Shown piece after piece: positions 43,372 through 52,237 of a stretch of DNA of 64,000 bases. The stretch covers positions 1,240,001 through 1,304,000 of the forward strand of contig NZ_CP168151.1 of NCBI RefSeq assembly GCF_026913205.2, in the 5' to 3' direction. The stretch comes from Lentilactobacillus sp. SPB1-3 (GTDB lineage Bacteria; Bacillota; Bacilli; Lactobacillales; Lactobacillaceae). The position numbers and the translations under genes were made by a program. Within the stretch, counting starts at the first letter, position 1; each line of letters opens with the position of its first letter. The notes below the pieces were generated by a model, which saw only the letters and a program-made list of their open reading frames with translations, was not told the origin of the DNA and searched no databases.

Positions 43372-44706
43372 TTAAAGACGCTTATTTAATTCATCACCAA
43401 TTTCTTCAAATCCTGGTTTACCCAGCAACCCAAACATATTAGTCTTATATGCTTCAACCCCAGGTTGATTAAATGGATTAATTCCGTTTAAGTAACCTGA
43501 AATGGCGATTCCAATTTCGAAGAAGTAGATCAAATATCCAAGTGAGTATTCATTAAGTTCTGGCATATGAACTGTCATAACTGGCACCCCACCATCGGTA
43601 TGAGCTAAAACAACCCCTTCATAAGCCTTAGTATTAACCCAATCCATTGATTTGCCTTCAAGATAACCAAGCCCATCTAAGTCCTTATCAGCAGAAGGAA
43701 CGATAATGTCCTCGTTTGGCGTATCCAACTTAACTACTGTTTCAAATAAGTTTCTCAAGCCTTCTTGAATGTATTGACCTAAGGAATGTAAATCGGTAGT
43801 GAAGTTAGCTGAAGATGGGTAAATTCCTTTTTGATCCTTACCTTCAGATTCACCTGCCAATTGTTTCCACCATTCAGAAAACATTCTCAAGTTTGGTTCA
43901 TAGTTTTCCAATAATTCTGTGGTGTAACCCTTACGGTACAAGATGTTTCTCAATGCAGCATACTTGTAGGCATCGTTCTTAGTAACATCAGGATCAGTCA
44001 ATTCATTTTGAGCATCACGGGCACCGTGCATTAAATCGTCGATATTACCGCCAGACACGGCAATAGGCAATAAACCAACTGGACTCAATACTGAGTAACG
44101 ACCACCAACACCATCAAGAATAACAAAGGATTCCCAACCGTTAACATCAGCTTCACGCTTTAAAGCACCGCGTTTAGCATCGGTAGTAACGTAAATTCTT
44201 CCATTAGCTTCTTTTTCGCCATACTTTTGCATTAATTTTTCTTTGAACACTCTGAATGCAATTGCTGGTTCAGTGGTAGTACCTGATTTAGAAATAACAT
44301 TAATTGAAAAGTCATCATCACCAACCAAGTCCAACAATTCGCTCAAGTATGATGAGCTCAATGAGTTACCAGCAAAAATTACTTGAGTTTCATCGGATTT
44401 TCTAGTGTAGAAGTTGTTGTGTAAAACATCAATAGCCATTTGGCCGCCAAGATATGAACCACCAATTCCAATAGTGATTAAATATTTTGAATCACTACGA
44501 ATTTTATCTGCGGCCTTTTGAATCCGGGCAAACTCATCTTGATCATAATTAGTTGGTAACTCCAACCAATCACGATACTCGCTACCTGCACCAGTGCCGT
44601 TTCTCAATTGGTCATCAGCAGCATTAACCATTGCTTGCATTTCTGACAATTCATTCTCATGAACGAATTTACTTAATTTAGAACTATCTAATTTGATGTA
44701 TGCCAT
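43372..44706 (-). CDS. pgi: Glucose-6-phosphate isomerase
   Basis: Interconverts glucose-6-P and fructose-6-P. 444 residues, the short Gram-positive form. The signatures [14 protein letters not shown] and [29 protein letters not shown] are intact. It starts 2 nt after the histidine kinase stop and so is read from the same transcript, an uncommon pairing of a central metabolic gene with a two-component system. Confidence 0.96.
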   Translation of the reverse strand: MAYIKLDSSKLSKFVHENELSEMQAMVNAADDQLRNGTGAGSEYRDWLELPTNYDQDEFARIQKAADKIRSDSKYLITIGIGGSYLGGQMAIDVLHNNFYTRKSDETQVIFAGNSLSSSYLSELLDLVGDDDFSINVISKSGTTTEPAIAFRVFKEKLMQKYGEKEANGRIYVTTDAKRGALKREADVNGWESFVILDGVGGRYSVLSPVGLLPIAVSGGNIDDLMHGARDAQNELTDPDVTKNDAYKYAALRNILYRKGYTTELLENYEPNLRMFSEWWKQLAGESEGKDQKGIYPSSANFTTDLHSLGQYIQEGLRNLFETVVKLDTPNEDIIVPSADKDLDGLGYLEGKSMDWVNTKAYEGVVLAHTDGGVPVMTVHMPELNEYSLGYLIYFFEIGIAISGYLNGINPFNQPGVEAYKTNMFGLLGKPGFEEIGDELNKRL

Positions 44707-44708
44707 CT

Positions 44709-46199
44709 TTACTTACCATCCTTAATGTCTTTTGCTTGGTTCTCAGAATCTGGATTGGATTTACTGTGTCCTTCATCTGGGAAGACAATTATAAATGTTG
44801 TGCCTTCATCGAGCGTAGATTGCACTGAGATTGTACCGCCGTGCTGTTTAACTAACTGATGCACAATTGCTAACCCTAAACCGGATTCACCATATTCGCC
44901 ACTGCGACGAGAGGCGTCGGCTTTGTAGTAGCGTTCAAAGATATTTCTTTTCTGCTCCTCGCTCATTCCAATTCCGGTATCAGCTATTCGGATAATGGTT
45001 TCGTTAAATCCCCGTTCACCAATAATGGTAACTGTACCATTTTCCGTGAATTGTAGTGCATTGTTAACGATATTGATAATAATTTCTGAAAAGCGATCAT
45101 AATCTGCGTAAACCGGCAATTCTTTAGGTGATTTAATGATTAATTCATCACCCGCATCCTTTGCCTTATTACTCAATTGTTCTACAACGTTCGTAATTAA
45201 ATTATACGCATTAAAGTTTATTCTATCCAGTTGAATTGAGTTAGTTCTGATTTTTTCGTAATCTAAGTTATCATTGACCAAGCGAATCAGCCTTTGAGTT
45301 TCACTATTCATCAGTTCAAAGCTTTTGTCTCTTGCTTCAGTGGGAATGACATCATATCTAATTCCTTCAAGAATTCCAGATATTGTAGTTAATGGCGTGC
45401 GCATCTCATGAGCAGCATCTGCTAAAAATTCTTGACGGCGCTCCTCTTGACGTTCAATTTCTTGATTAGCCTCTTTTAAAGATGAAGTCATGTGGTTAAA
45501 ATCCCCAATTAACTGACTTATTTCATCATTGCCTCTGTTAGGAAGTTGAATGTCATAATTACCATTAGCCACCTGTTTAGCTGCACTTCGTAGTTTTGCA
45601 ACACGCCGGTTCATACGACTAGCAAGAAATAAACTGACTACCATAGAAATAACCAGTGCCACCACTAAACCAACCAATAGATTTCGATTGATTCTTTTAA
45701 CATTTGAATTGAGATTAGAAACAAAAGATCCCGTAACTACCGCCGCTACTAATTTTTTATTATAGTAATATGGCTTAACAACTTCGATCATCGCAGGTCT
45801 AGTCTTGCCATCATTCATTTTTTTGGAACGATTACTAATCTTTCTGACAATTCTTCCGTTTTTGATACTATTCCAATCACTTTTGGTAATATTGGTTGAA
45901 ATTCCATCATTAGGAAATAATACCTGTTTTTTTGCACTAAAAATCGTAAAATGGGCAGACTGATTGTCTAACATTGCCTCACTAGTTTTTAAGCTCAAAT
46001 TATTAAACGAAACACTGTTATCTTTTTTATTAATAATTAGTGACTGCTGTATTAAGCTATCTGAATAATTCTCTAGTCGCTGCCAAGTACTATCGTAGAC
46101 AAATGCTTTACTCATTCTTGAAAAGGAAAAACCAAGTAATAAAATTATGAATGCTATCACCACAAAAAATGCTAGCAACTGCTGATAAATCATTTTCAT
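44709..46199 (-). CDS. Sensor histidine kinase
   Basis: 496 residues. Membrane segment at about 5-25, an extracytoplasmic region of about 140 residues, a second segment near 173-195, then HAMP (about 195-248). HisKA has [13 protein letters not shown], and the HATPase has N box [18 protein letters not shown] and [11 protein letters not shown] complete phosphorelay kinase. It overlaps its response regulator by 4 nt. The stimulus is unknown; the extracytoplasmic part has no recognisable ligand fold. Confidence 0.93.
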   Translation of the reverse strand: MKMIYQQLLAFFVVIAFIILLLGFSFSRMSKAFVYDSTWQRLENYSDSLIQQSLIINKKDNSVSFNNLSLKTSEAMLDNQSAHFTIFSAKKQVLFPNDGISTNITKSDWNSIKNGRIVRKISNRSKKMNDGKTRPAMIEVVKPYYYNKKLVAAVVTGSFVSNLNSNVKRINRNLLVGLVVALVISMVVSLFLASRMNRRVAKLRSAAKQVANGNYDIQLPNRGNDEISQLIGDFNHMTSSLKEANQEIERQEERRQEFLADAAHEMRTPLTTISGILEGIRYDVIPTEARDKSFELMNSETQRLIRLVNDNLDYEKIRTNSIQLDRINFNAYNLITNVVEQLSNKAKDAGDELIIKSPKELPVYADYDRFSEIIINIVNNALQFTENGTVTIIGERGFNETIIRIADTGIGMSEEQKRNIFERYYKADASRRSGEYGESGLGLAIVHQLVKQHGGTISVQSTLDEGTTFIIVFPDEGHSKSNPDSENQAKDIKDGK

Positions 46200-46930
46200 T
46201 TTTGATTATCCACTTCACTATCATCGAACTTGTAACCCACTCCCCACACGGTTTGAATAACTTGAGGCCCAACTTGTTCGATTTTTTTCCTGAGTTTTTT
46301 AACATGGGCATCAACGGTTCGTTCATCACCGTAATATTCATAATCCCAAACTAACTCTAATAATTGCTCGCGAGAAAATACTTGTCGCGGTTTTTGACCC
46401 AAAGTTTTGAGTAACTCAAATTCTTTCGGAGTCAATCCTGGTATTAATTTGCCATCCAAATATGCCTCACGAGTTTTGACATTCAATCTAAAGTGATCTG
46501 TTAATATTTGTTCATCACTATTATGACCATTTTCCTGTTCTTCATTGGTATCAGCGGTATTGTTTTGTGATCGCCTTTGAAGTGCCTTGATTCTGGCAAC
46601 TAGCGTAATAGGCGAAAATGGTTTAGTAACGTAATCATCTGCACCCATCTCAAATCCTAAGACCTGATCACTATCCGAATCTCTAGCTGTTAACATAATA
46701 ATTGGTACCGAAGCTGATTCCTTACGAATTTCTTGAGCCACCTGCATGCCATCTTTTTTTGGTAAGTTCAGATCTAATGTAATGATGTCCCAGCCTTGTG
46801 GATCTTTATTGAAAATGTCCATTGCCTCTTCACCATCATAAGCATATGAAACATTCCATCCTTCCTTTTGAAAAAACATCGACATCATTTCTGATACAGA
46901 TTTATTATCTTCAATCATTAATAAATTCAT
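46196..46930 (-). CDS. OmpR-family response regulator
   Basis: 244 residues. Receiver domain with acceptor Asp near 53 in ITLDLNLPKKDG and Lys in VTKPFSP near 104, then a linker and a winged-helix DNA-binding domain (about 150-240, LTPKEFELLKTLG). The linker (about 120-145) is unusually Asn/Glu-rich. Translationally coupled to the kinase gene and preceded by a C39-like gene. Confidence 0.94.
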   Translation of the reverse strand: MNLLMIEDNKSVSEMMSMFFQKEGWNVSYAYDGEEAMDIFNKDPQGWDIITLDLNLPKKDGMQVAQEIRKESASVPIIMLTARDSDSDQVLGFEMGADDYVTKPFSPITLVARIKALQRRSQNNTADTNEEQENGHNSDEQILTDHFRLNVKTREAYLDGKLIPGLTPKEFELLKTLGQKPRQVFSREQLLELVWDYEYYGDERTVDAHVKKLRKKIEQVGPQVIQTVWGVGYKFDDSEVDNQK

Positions 46931-46940
46931 TTAATCTCTC

Positions 46941-47642
46941 CTAATAACTAATTGCATCGACAGTGTTTTCATACAAATGTTTTTTCAGATGACCTGTTGA
47001 AATGATTTCTAATCTACCAGTCCATGGGTCATTGTAGTAAATCGTGTGTTTATTAAATCCAACTATCAAAATAAAACTGTTTTTTAGATTATTCATACCA
47101 GCAACCCGGAGCAAGATTGGCTTACGTCTCATTAATTGAGTTTGTAACTGTCGCATGTTGACTTTTCGCAAGTCTTTAATGGAATGCGTGTGATCGATAA
47201 TAATTGATTTTAAATCAATTAAATCAGTTGAAGTATCATTCCACTTTTTCACGGCATCTAGAACAACATCGTATCCAATTGAATCACGCGAGCCACTTGT
47301 CAATAACATCATCAGCGCAGTCGCTTGATTATCAATATCACTTTGCGACTCTTGTTGAATAGGTTTAATAGCTAATCGGCGATAGTTAGCCTTCACACTA
47401 CGTTTTAGAATCCAGCCCGAAATATCATCAATGGTAAATTTATACCATGCTTGTTTATTAAAAAAACTAAGTTCATCGATTAATAGATCTTGTCCAGCGA
47501 CGCTATCTGGAAAGCTAACCTTGCGATTGCTTTTATCAGTCGCGTCATCTAGATCCCTGATATACCAGTTATCACCGGCCACAGGTTTTAAGCGCACATA
47601 AAATGGATTAGGGCGCTCATTTGCAATTGAGATTTTTCTCAT
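46941..47642 (-). CDS. Degenerate C39-like papain-fold protein with SH3-like N-terminus
   Basis: 233 residues from the ATG behind GAGGTGAAC. Residues ~15-85 look like an SH3b-type module (WYIRDLD, WYKF, GWILKRSVKAN). From ~105 the layout of a C39_2 peptidase follows: a helix NQATALMMLL where the catalytic Cys is expected, then KPILLRVAG, SFILIVGF and IYYNDPWTG. The catalytic Cys and the His usually before the V-x-G strand are both absent. It would be a non-catalytic binding protein. No signal peptide. 10 nt upstream of the response regulator. The fold assignment is my inference. Confidence 0.6.
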   Translation of the reverse strand: MRKISIANERPNPFYVRLKPVAGDNWYIRDLDDATDKSNRKVSFPDSVAGQDLLIDELSFFNKQAWYKFTIDDISGWILKRSVKANYRRLAIKPIQQESQSDIDNQATALMMLLTSGSRDSIGYDVVLDAVKKWNDTSTDLIDLKSIIIDHTHSIKDLRKVNMRQLQTQLMRRKPILLRVAGMNNLKNSFILIVGFNKHTIYYNDPWTGRLEIISTGHLKKHLYENTVDAISY

Positions 47643-47757
47643 TATGTTCACCTCATGTAATATCTATTTTACCAATAAACAGCTTAACTTGCTTGAAAAG
47701 TCCAAAGATTGTTATTATTAACTCGTACATAATAAATCATGTTAGGTGGTAAATTCC

Positions 47758-48531
47758 ATGTATAAAGCAATTGCGTTTTTTGACCTTGATCACACTCTAT
47801 TGAATGAACAGACTAAAGTTGACGACGAAGTAGTGGACGCAATGAAACAGCTTCGAGAAAATAATGTTCTGCCCGTCATTTCTAGTGGACGAAATATTTT
47901 TGAAATTACCGAGATTCTGAATCGCACAGGAATCGACACGGTGGTTGGAGCCAATGGTAGTTATGTTGAATACGAAGGCAAACCAGTCTATAAATCACTC
48001 ATTTCCAATGAATTGATCGAAGAATTTATGGAATTTGCCAAACCATTTGATGATTCAGTGACTGTTTATAATGATGAAGACTACCGAATTAATTTTGTAA
48101 ACGATAATGTCAAAAGTAACTACGCATCAATCAATACCCCTATTCCGCCTCTTGGTGTGAATGATTATATTAAGAATCATGAAATCGTCATGATGGTCAT
48201 CAACACTGTCGGTCATGACAAAGATTATATCGATAAGTTTGCTGGTAAATTAACTTTCTATAGAAACACGCCATATAGTATGGATGTTGTGATGGATGGT
48301 GGATCTAAAAAACGTGGAATTCAAGAACTACAAAAAAATGCTGGGTTAGAAAACATACCAACTTACGCTTTTGGCGATGGAAACAATGATGTTCCTATGC
48401 TTGAATACGTTGACCATCCTGTAGTTATGGGAAATGGTCTCCCACACGTTAAAGAACTGGCAGAGTTCATTACCACCAATAATACTAATCATGGTATTGT
48501 GAATGGTTTAAAACATTTTGATTTGATTTAA
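47758..48531 (+). CDS. HAD-superfamily sugar-phosphatase-like hydrolase (Cof type)
   Basis: 257 residues. Nucleophile motif FFDLDHTLL with Asp9 and Asp11, motif III Lys in the GGSKKRGI segment, and the metal-binding FGDGNNDVPML near 207. The C2B-type cap (about 80-185) is that of Cof/YidA-like phosphatases. The start is ATG behind TTAGGTGG. Substrate unknown. Confidence 0.9.
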   Translation: MYKAIAFFDLDHTLLNEQTKVDDEVVDAMKQLRENNVLPVISSGRNIFEITEILNRTGIDTVVGANGSYVEYEGKPVYKSLISNELIEEFMEFAKPFDDSVTVYNDEDYRINFVNDNVKSNYASINTPIPPLGVNDYIKNHEIVMMVINTVGHDKDYIDKFAGKLTFYRNTPYSMDVVMDGGSKKRGIQELQKNAGLENIPTYAFGDGNNDVPMLEYVDHPVVMGNGLPHVKELAEFITTNNTNHGIVNGLKHFDLI

Positions 48532-48567
48532 CAAACATAATATCTGCACTGAGGTGCTTATATGCTC

Positions 48568-48597
48568 GGACGCGGGTTCGACTCCCGCCGACTACAT
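48568..48597 (+). other. tmRNA (ssrA) 3'-end-like fragment
   Basis: The sequence carries a complete T arm (GCGGG, loop TTCGACT, CCCGC at 48572-48588) preceded by GGAC and followed by CGACTACA, the layout of the 3' end of ssrA. No rest of the gene is present, since the HAD gene ends 36 nt upstream. It looks like an attachment-site scar or a leftover of a former integration. Orientation is opposite to the similar fragment at 51605. Confidence 0.65.
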
Positions 48598-48629
48598 TTT
48601 ATAGCATCTAGAACAGACACAGTAAAATA

Positions 48630-48668
48630 ATAAACAAGGGACGTCCTATATGGATGCCCCTTGTTTAT
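48630..48668. terminator. Terminator between the HAD and methyltransferase genes
   Basis: AAACAAGGG pairs with CCCTTGTTT across a loop that can pair further; convergent genes lie on both sides. Confidence 0.75.
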
Positions 48669-48681
48669 TTAGATATCTAGA

Positions 48682-49368
48682 TTATTTCGTAGCAATCAAT
48701 ATTTTGGTACTTAGTGCCCCATACATACCATTAATACCAGCATGGGCAATGTGGATATCACTAACACCAAGATGTTTTAATCTATTTTGATATTCCTTCA
48801 CGTGCTCAATATCTAAAACAACGATTTTACCACCTGGCTTTAACACTCTGTATGCCTCATCGATTGCCTTTTCTCGACTACTTTTGGGCTTCACATTGTG
48901 AATCGAAAGGCTAGCTACAACGTAATCAAAATAATTATCTTCAAAAGATAACTTAGTCATGTCTCCTGTCACCAATTCACTAACTGAAGCAAGCCCTAGA
49001 CTCTGAATATTTTGTTGCGTTTCTCCAATAGAATTTCCTGACTGGTCGCCACGATTCCAAATATCAAGGGCAAAAACTTTACCAGGTTCCTTTAATTTTC
49101 GTGCGATTTCAATCAAAAAAGCTCCATGACCTGTGCCCAAATCTAGTATTTTTGACTCGCTATTTAAGTTTAAGCTTGTCACTAATCTTTTAATGCTCTT
49201 ATATTTTCCAATAAGTGAAGTATATAAATACAGAGCTCCAAACAAGATAAACACAGTTGGGATAATACACCGTGTCCAGATTTCTGAGATGATTCACATA
49301 GTTAATCCGATTATACCAACCAGCAAAAACGTAATTGGTACCAGTGGTGCATCAATTCCTTTTTTCAT
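48682..49368 (-). pseudogene. SAM-dependent methyltransferase with in-frame TGA near the start
   Basis: The gene should start at 49368 (ATG after AGGAGATG) with MKKGIDAPLVPITF, run through two hydrophobic segments and enter a class I methyltransferase domain with ILDLGTGHGAFL. Codon 25 is TGA (49294-49296), interrupting the first membrane segment. The frame is otherwise intact to a normal end, with DYVVASLSIHNV and KPGGKIVVLDIEH. An internal GTG (49254) could restart translation and yield 190 residues with the whole catalytic domain but no clear ribosome-binding site. Either a recent nonsense mutation or a sequencing error. Confidence 0.75.
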
Positions 49369-49585
49369 AAAGCATCTCCTCTTTGTATAAACCACATTGT
49401 TAAATAATACATGTTTTTTTGGACCAGTAGCAAGCACATTCGTATTTAAGAATAAATGAGATAAGTTATTATTGCATCAAAGAAAGCAAAAACAATTCAA
49501 AATCATTAAGAACCTCTTTAGTTATTCCAATTCACTTGGCAACATGCCGTTGAATATATCAAAATGAAACTGGGAGATGAAATCT

Positions 49586-50800
49586 ATGAATAACAAAATT
49601 ATTAATGGTTTATTTATTGGTCTAACAAGTTTAGGAATTGGCTTTGCTATTAACCAGCCACGTACTTATGCATCATCATATCGCTGGATTAAGACTAAGC
49701 AGTACAATAATATTCCCTTTCATGCTAAGACAACTAATTCCGCTTATATGTGGAACTGGAATCACACGAAACGGATACATAATCTAAAAAATTATCCCAA
49801 AACTACTTGGTACTTATCACAAAGTGTCAAGATGACAAAGGGTCGAAAATCTGGAATTTTTTATCAGGTTACAAGTGGTAATGGTCGTGTATCTGGGTAT
49901 GTTTGGCGCGGTTATTTAACCAGTGGAATTAATCAAACAAGTCCCTCAAGTGCTTCAACTTCAACCACTGATCAAAACAGTCTAAGTAACACCCAAAATA
50001 ATAACTACACAAAACAGATTTTAAGCCATCTGACTGGACTTACTGTTGACCCATCATTATCAAAAGCAGCAGATAAAATTATAACGGGTACGAACGAAGG
50101 CAAAGATAATGATGGCACCTACTACGATGCAATTAATTATTTATCAGAAAGTGAGCAGTCAAGCTTGGTTGCAGTTAATGGAGGTGCCACTGCCACAAAT
50201 AAATGGGACGGCAAAGAACCTTACGACACATTTATCACTCGTGCATTTGCTGATGCAAAATTTTCACCATCCAACTATGTTGGCTGGCGTGTAGGAGTTT
50301 CGGCAGCAAAAACTGACATTAACTATGACGGTGCTTCACATAACAAAGGTGAGTTCATAATATTATTACTACCACCAGTTGGATCACGACTAACTGATGT
50401 CCAACTTGCTAATGCTTTGCCTGAGTTGTACCAACTTTTCCCTGGAACAACTAAGGACCCTCGACTAGAAAACATGGCCACAACTTTAGCAAATGCTGAC
50501 GATGAAGAACCAGATGATAGCCGCGCAACCTACGATGATGCAACTAAATTCCTTACTTCAAACGAAAAATCATCAATGAAAGGGTTATTTGGTTCTATTA
50601 GTACTAATGAATTAAATAAAGTTAACTCAACTAAAGATTACGTTGAATTAATTAAACAGTCACTTCTAAAAAATGACCCTAATTTTGCAACTAAGTATCA
50701 AGGGTATTCAATTGGTATTGGATTAACTAAATTTGGTATTACCTACTTCGGCAATAATCCCGGTAGTTACGACATCTATTTATTACCACCAACAAAATAA
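49586..50800 (+). CDS. Secreted protein with a duplicated C-terminal domain
   Basis: 404 residues from the ATG behind GGGAGATG. Signal peptide with likely cleavage after TYAS (about residue 30). Residues ~32-115 are a Trp/Tyr-rich cell-surface module (TTWYLSQSVKMTKG...YVWRGYL) of a type common in lactobacillar exoproteins. A Ser/Thr/Asn linker follows, then two copies of a domain of about 125 residues, each with SSL/SSM, GWRVGV/GYSIGI and ending in LLPP. I do not recognise that repeat. Possibly surface-bound through the N-terminal module. Confidence 0.8.
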   Translation: MNNKIINGLFIGLTSLGIGFAINQPRTYASSYRWIKTKQYNNIPFHAKTTNSAYMWNWNHTKRIHNLKNYPKTTWYLSQSVKMTKGRKSGIFYQVTSGNGRVSGYVWRGYLTSGINQTSPSSASTSTTDQNSLSNTQNNNYTKQILSHLTGLTVDPSLSKAADKIITGTNEGKDNDGTYYDAINYLSESEQSSLVAVNGGATATNKWDGKEPYDTFITRAFADAKFSPSNYVGWRVGVSAAKTDINYDGASHNKGEFIILLLPPVGSRLTDVQLANALPELYQLFPGTTKDPRLENMATTLANADDEEPDDSRATYDDATKFLTSNEKSSMKGLFGSISTNELNKVNSTKDYVELIKQSLLKNDPNFATKYQGYSIGIGLTKFGITYFGNNPGSYDIYLLPPTK

Positions 50801-50805
50801 AAAAC

Positions 50806-50846
50806 AAAAGAGTCAGAGAAATAATATATTTCCCTAACTCTTTTTC
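50806..50846 (+). terminator. Terminator after the secreted repeat protein
   Basis: AGAGTCAGAGAAAT pairs with ATTTCCCTAACTCT (G-U pairs allowed), then five T. Confidence 0.82.
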
Positions 50847-50900
50847 ATTTGCAAAAAATTCATGATCAAATCTGAATTCTGCTTTTGAGCTTTTACGTTA

Positions 50901-51230
50901 TTAAAGTTCATTCTTGCCTTTATGACTTTGTATTTTCTTACCCGTTGAAGGCCACAAAAGTCCCATGAATCCCCGATATTCTCTAGTGAATTCATAGTAA
51001 TGGTCTAAATCATGCAACACCAACTCTAGATGTTCTAAATCATAATCGTCCATTGTATATATTGGATTAACGATCATACTGCCATTCTTAGGTTGCCGCA
51101 TGAAAAAGAAAACATATTGTTTCACCTGATCATTATTAATAATTTGTATTTGATAACGATCGCCATGCATACCTTTAAACAACGGCTTAATCTTATCTGC
51201 AATTAATTTAGCTTCATGTGCTGGTTTCAT
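50901..51230 (-). CDS. Hypothetical protein, 109 residues
   Basis: No family recognised. Soluble; contains LELVLHDLDHYYEFTREYRGF and a basic C-terminus (GKKIQSHKGKNEL). ATG start near a weak GGAAG. Lies alone between convergent or divergent small genes in the accessory stretch beside the attachment site. Confidence 0.65.
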   Translation of the reverse strand: MKPAHEAKLIADKIKPLFKGMHGDRYQIQIINNDQVKQYVFFFMRQPKNGSMIVNPIYTMDDYDLEHLELVLHDLDHYYEFTREYRGFMGLLWPSTGKKIQSHKGKNEL

Positions 51231-51313
51231 GAGAATGCTTCCTTTGTATTTTTGTTATTCATTTTAAAACACGATCATTTCTTATAATAGTATACTTAAT
51301 TTGGAGGGATAAA

Positions 51314-51529
51314 ATGAACAAAAAAATTATATATAGAACTATCGATATTATTGCTATTATACTGTGGATCATCGCCCTTATTGTGATTGTCTTGTCCATA
51401 ATCAATCATAATTTTTTGTCATTAACACCAATATTTACTCATAATCATCCTCAAGGTGTGTTGGGATGGGATATATTTTTGGCTTTGATACTGTCAATCG
51501 TCCACTTCATGACCAGAACGCATTCATAA
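51314..51529 (+). CDS. Small membrane protein, 71 residues
   Basis: Two hydrophobic segments (about 10-32 and 49-66) separated by a His-rich loop (FTHNHPQG). The start is ATG after TTGGAGGG. A TATAAT box lies about 30 nt upstream. Function unknown; last chromosomal gene before the attachment site. Confidence 0.7.
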   Translation: MNKKIIYRTIDIIAIILWIIALIVIVLSIINHNFLSLTPIFTHNHPQGVLGWDIFLALILSIVHFMTRTHS

Positions 51530-51563
51530 AACTAAATCTCAGATTTTAAAGAATTAAAATATT

Positions 51564-51597
51564 AAAAAAGCCGACAGCTCCATGCTGTCGGCTTTTC
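51564..51597. terminator. Strong terminator beside the attachment site (probable native ssrA terminator)
   Basis: AGCCGACAGC pairs with GCTGTCGGCT, with A and T runs on both sides. On the minus strand it comes directly after the ssrA 3'-end match, the place of the tmRNA terminator. It would also stop the small plus-strand gene. Confidence 0.88.
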
Positions 51598-51604
51598 TGT
51601 ATAA

Positions 51605-51619
51605 ATGGAGTCGGCGGGC
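51605..51619 (-). other. Prophage attachment site (ssrA 3' end fragment)
   Basis: Read on the minus strand GCCCGCCGACTCCAT matches the last bases of bacterial tmRNA (CCCGCCGACTCCA). It is followed by a terminator, and nothing of ssrA lies on its other side; instead prophage genes begin. This is what remains after integration into ssrA. The intact ssrA and the integrase should be at the other prophage end, outside the window. Confidence 0.75.
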
Positions 51620-51654
51620 TTTTTGATTGTTGTTATATCAACCTTTATAGGTAA

Positions 51655-51674
51655 TTTGTGCAATTTTTGTGCAA
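51655..51674 (+). repeat. Direct repeat, candidate integrase arm sites
   Basis: TTTGTGCAA occurs twice (51655-51663 and 51666-51674), eleven bases apart, about 40 nt inside the prophage from the attachment core. This is the position and spacing expected for arm-type sites of a tyrosine integrase. Inferred. Confidence 0.55.
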
Positions 51675-51762
51675 CTCAAAAAAATATTTAAACTAAAACT
51701 TTTTTAAAATAAATCTTATTTAATACATAAAAATGGAGGAACAGGAATAAATCCCCCATACT

Positions 51763-52221
51763 CTAAATCTCAATTAAGTAATTACTTAAGTCTATTGCAT
51801 CATCATCCATTTTTTGTTCTTCCAAAGTAACCAGTTGTTCGCAAAGATTTTCAATCGCAACATTAGCCCGTTCATTGGTATCTTCACCTTCATAATAACG
51901 GTTAAAGGTAACGTTTGATAAATTAATACCCATTTCATGAACTTCAATCATGATGTCTTCAACTTCGTTAACCAAGTCTTTATCTAGCCATGGGTGGGCT
52001 TCAATGAACGCGATAATTGGATTACCCTGCTGTGCTGATATTTCATCTAGTACTTCACCGGAAGTTTTACCAGTTGCCATAGCTAATGCGTTCAATATTT
52101 TGACGGTAAGACTATTCAAGCTGCGTTTGTTTGCGTCACTTAAAAGCGATTCAGAAATCCCGGAAATTTTCGAAACTGTGTAACGGTTTAGATCATATTT
52201 TTTTAAAAATTCATCAATCAT
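51763..52221 (-). CDS. Prophage accessory protein with HTH-like N-terminus
   Basis: 152 residues. The first ~55 (YDLNRYTVSKISGISESLL...LTVKILNALAMATGKTSGEVL) look like an XRE-type helix-turn-helix; the rest is acidic with no known domain. The start is ATG after AAAGGTGG. It follows a disrupted gene by 16 nt and is last before the attachment site. The pair could be a regulator with its partner (toxin-antitoxin or immunity type), but nothing in the sequence shows the activity. Confidence 0.65.
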   Translation of the reverse strand: MIDEFLKKYDLNRYTVSKISGISESLLSDANKRSLNSLTVKILNALAMATGKTSGEVLDEISAQQGNPIIAFIEAHPWLDKDLVNEVEDIMIEVHEMGINLSNVTFNRYYEGEDTNERANVAIENLCEQLVTLEEQKMDDDAIDLSNYLIEI

Positions 52222-52237
52222 TGTTAAACCACCTTTT

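Noticed and set aside
48541-48597. A complete tRNA or tmRNA gene
   Set aside because: Only the T arm and the 3' acceptor strand are present; no 5' acceptor partner is found before the HAD gene stop.
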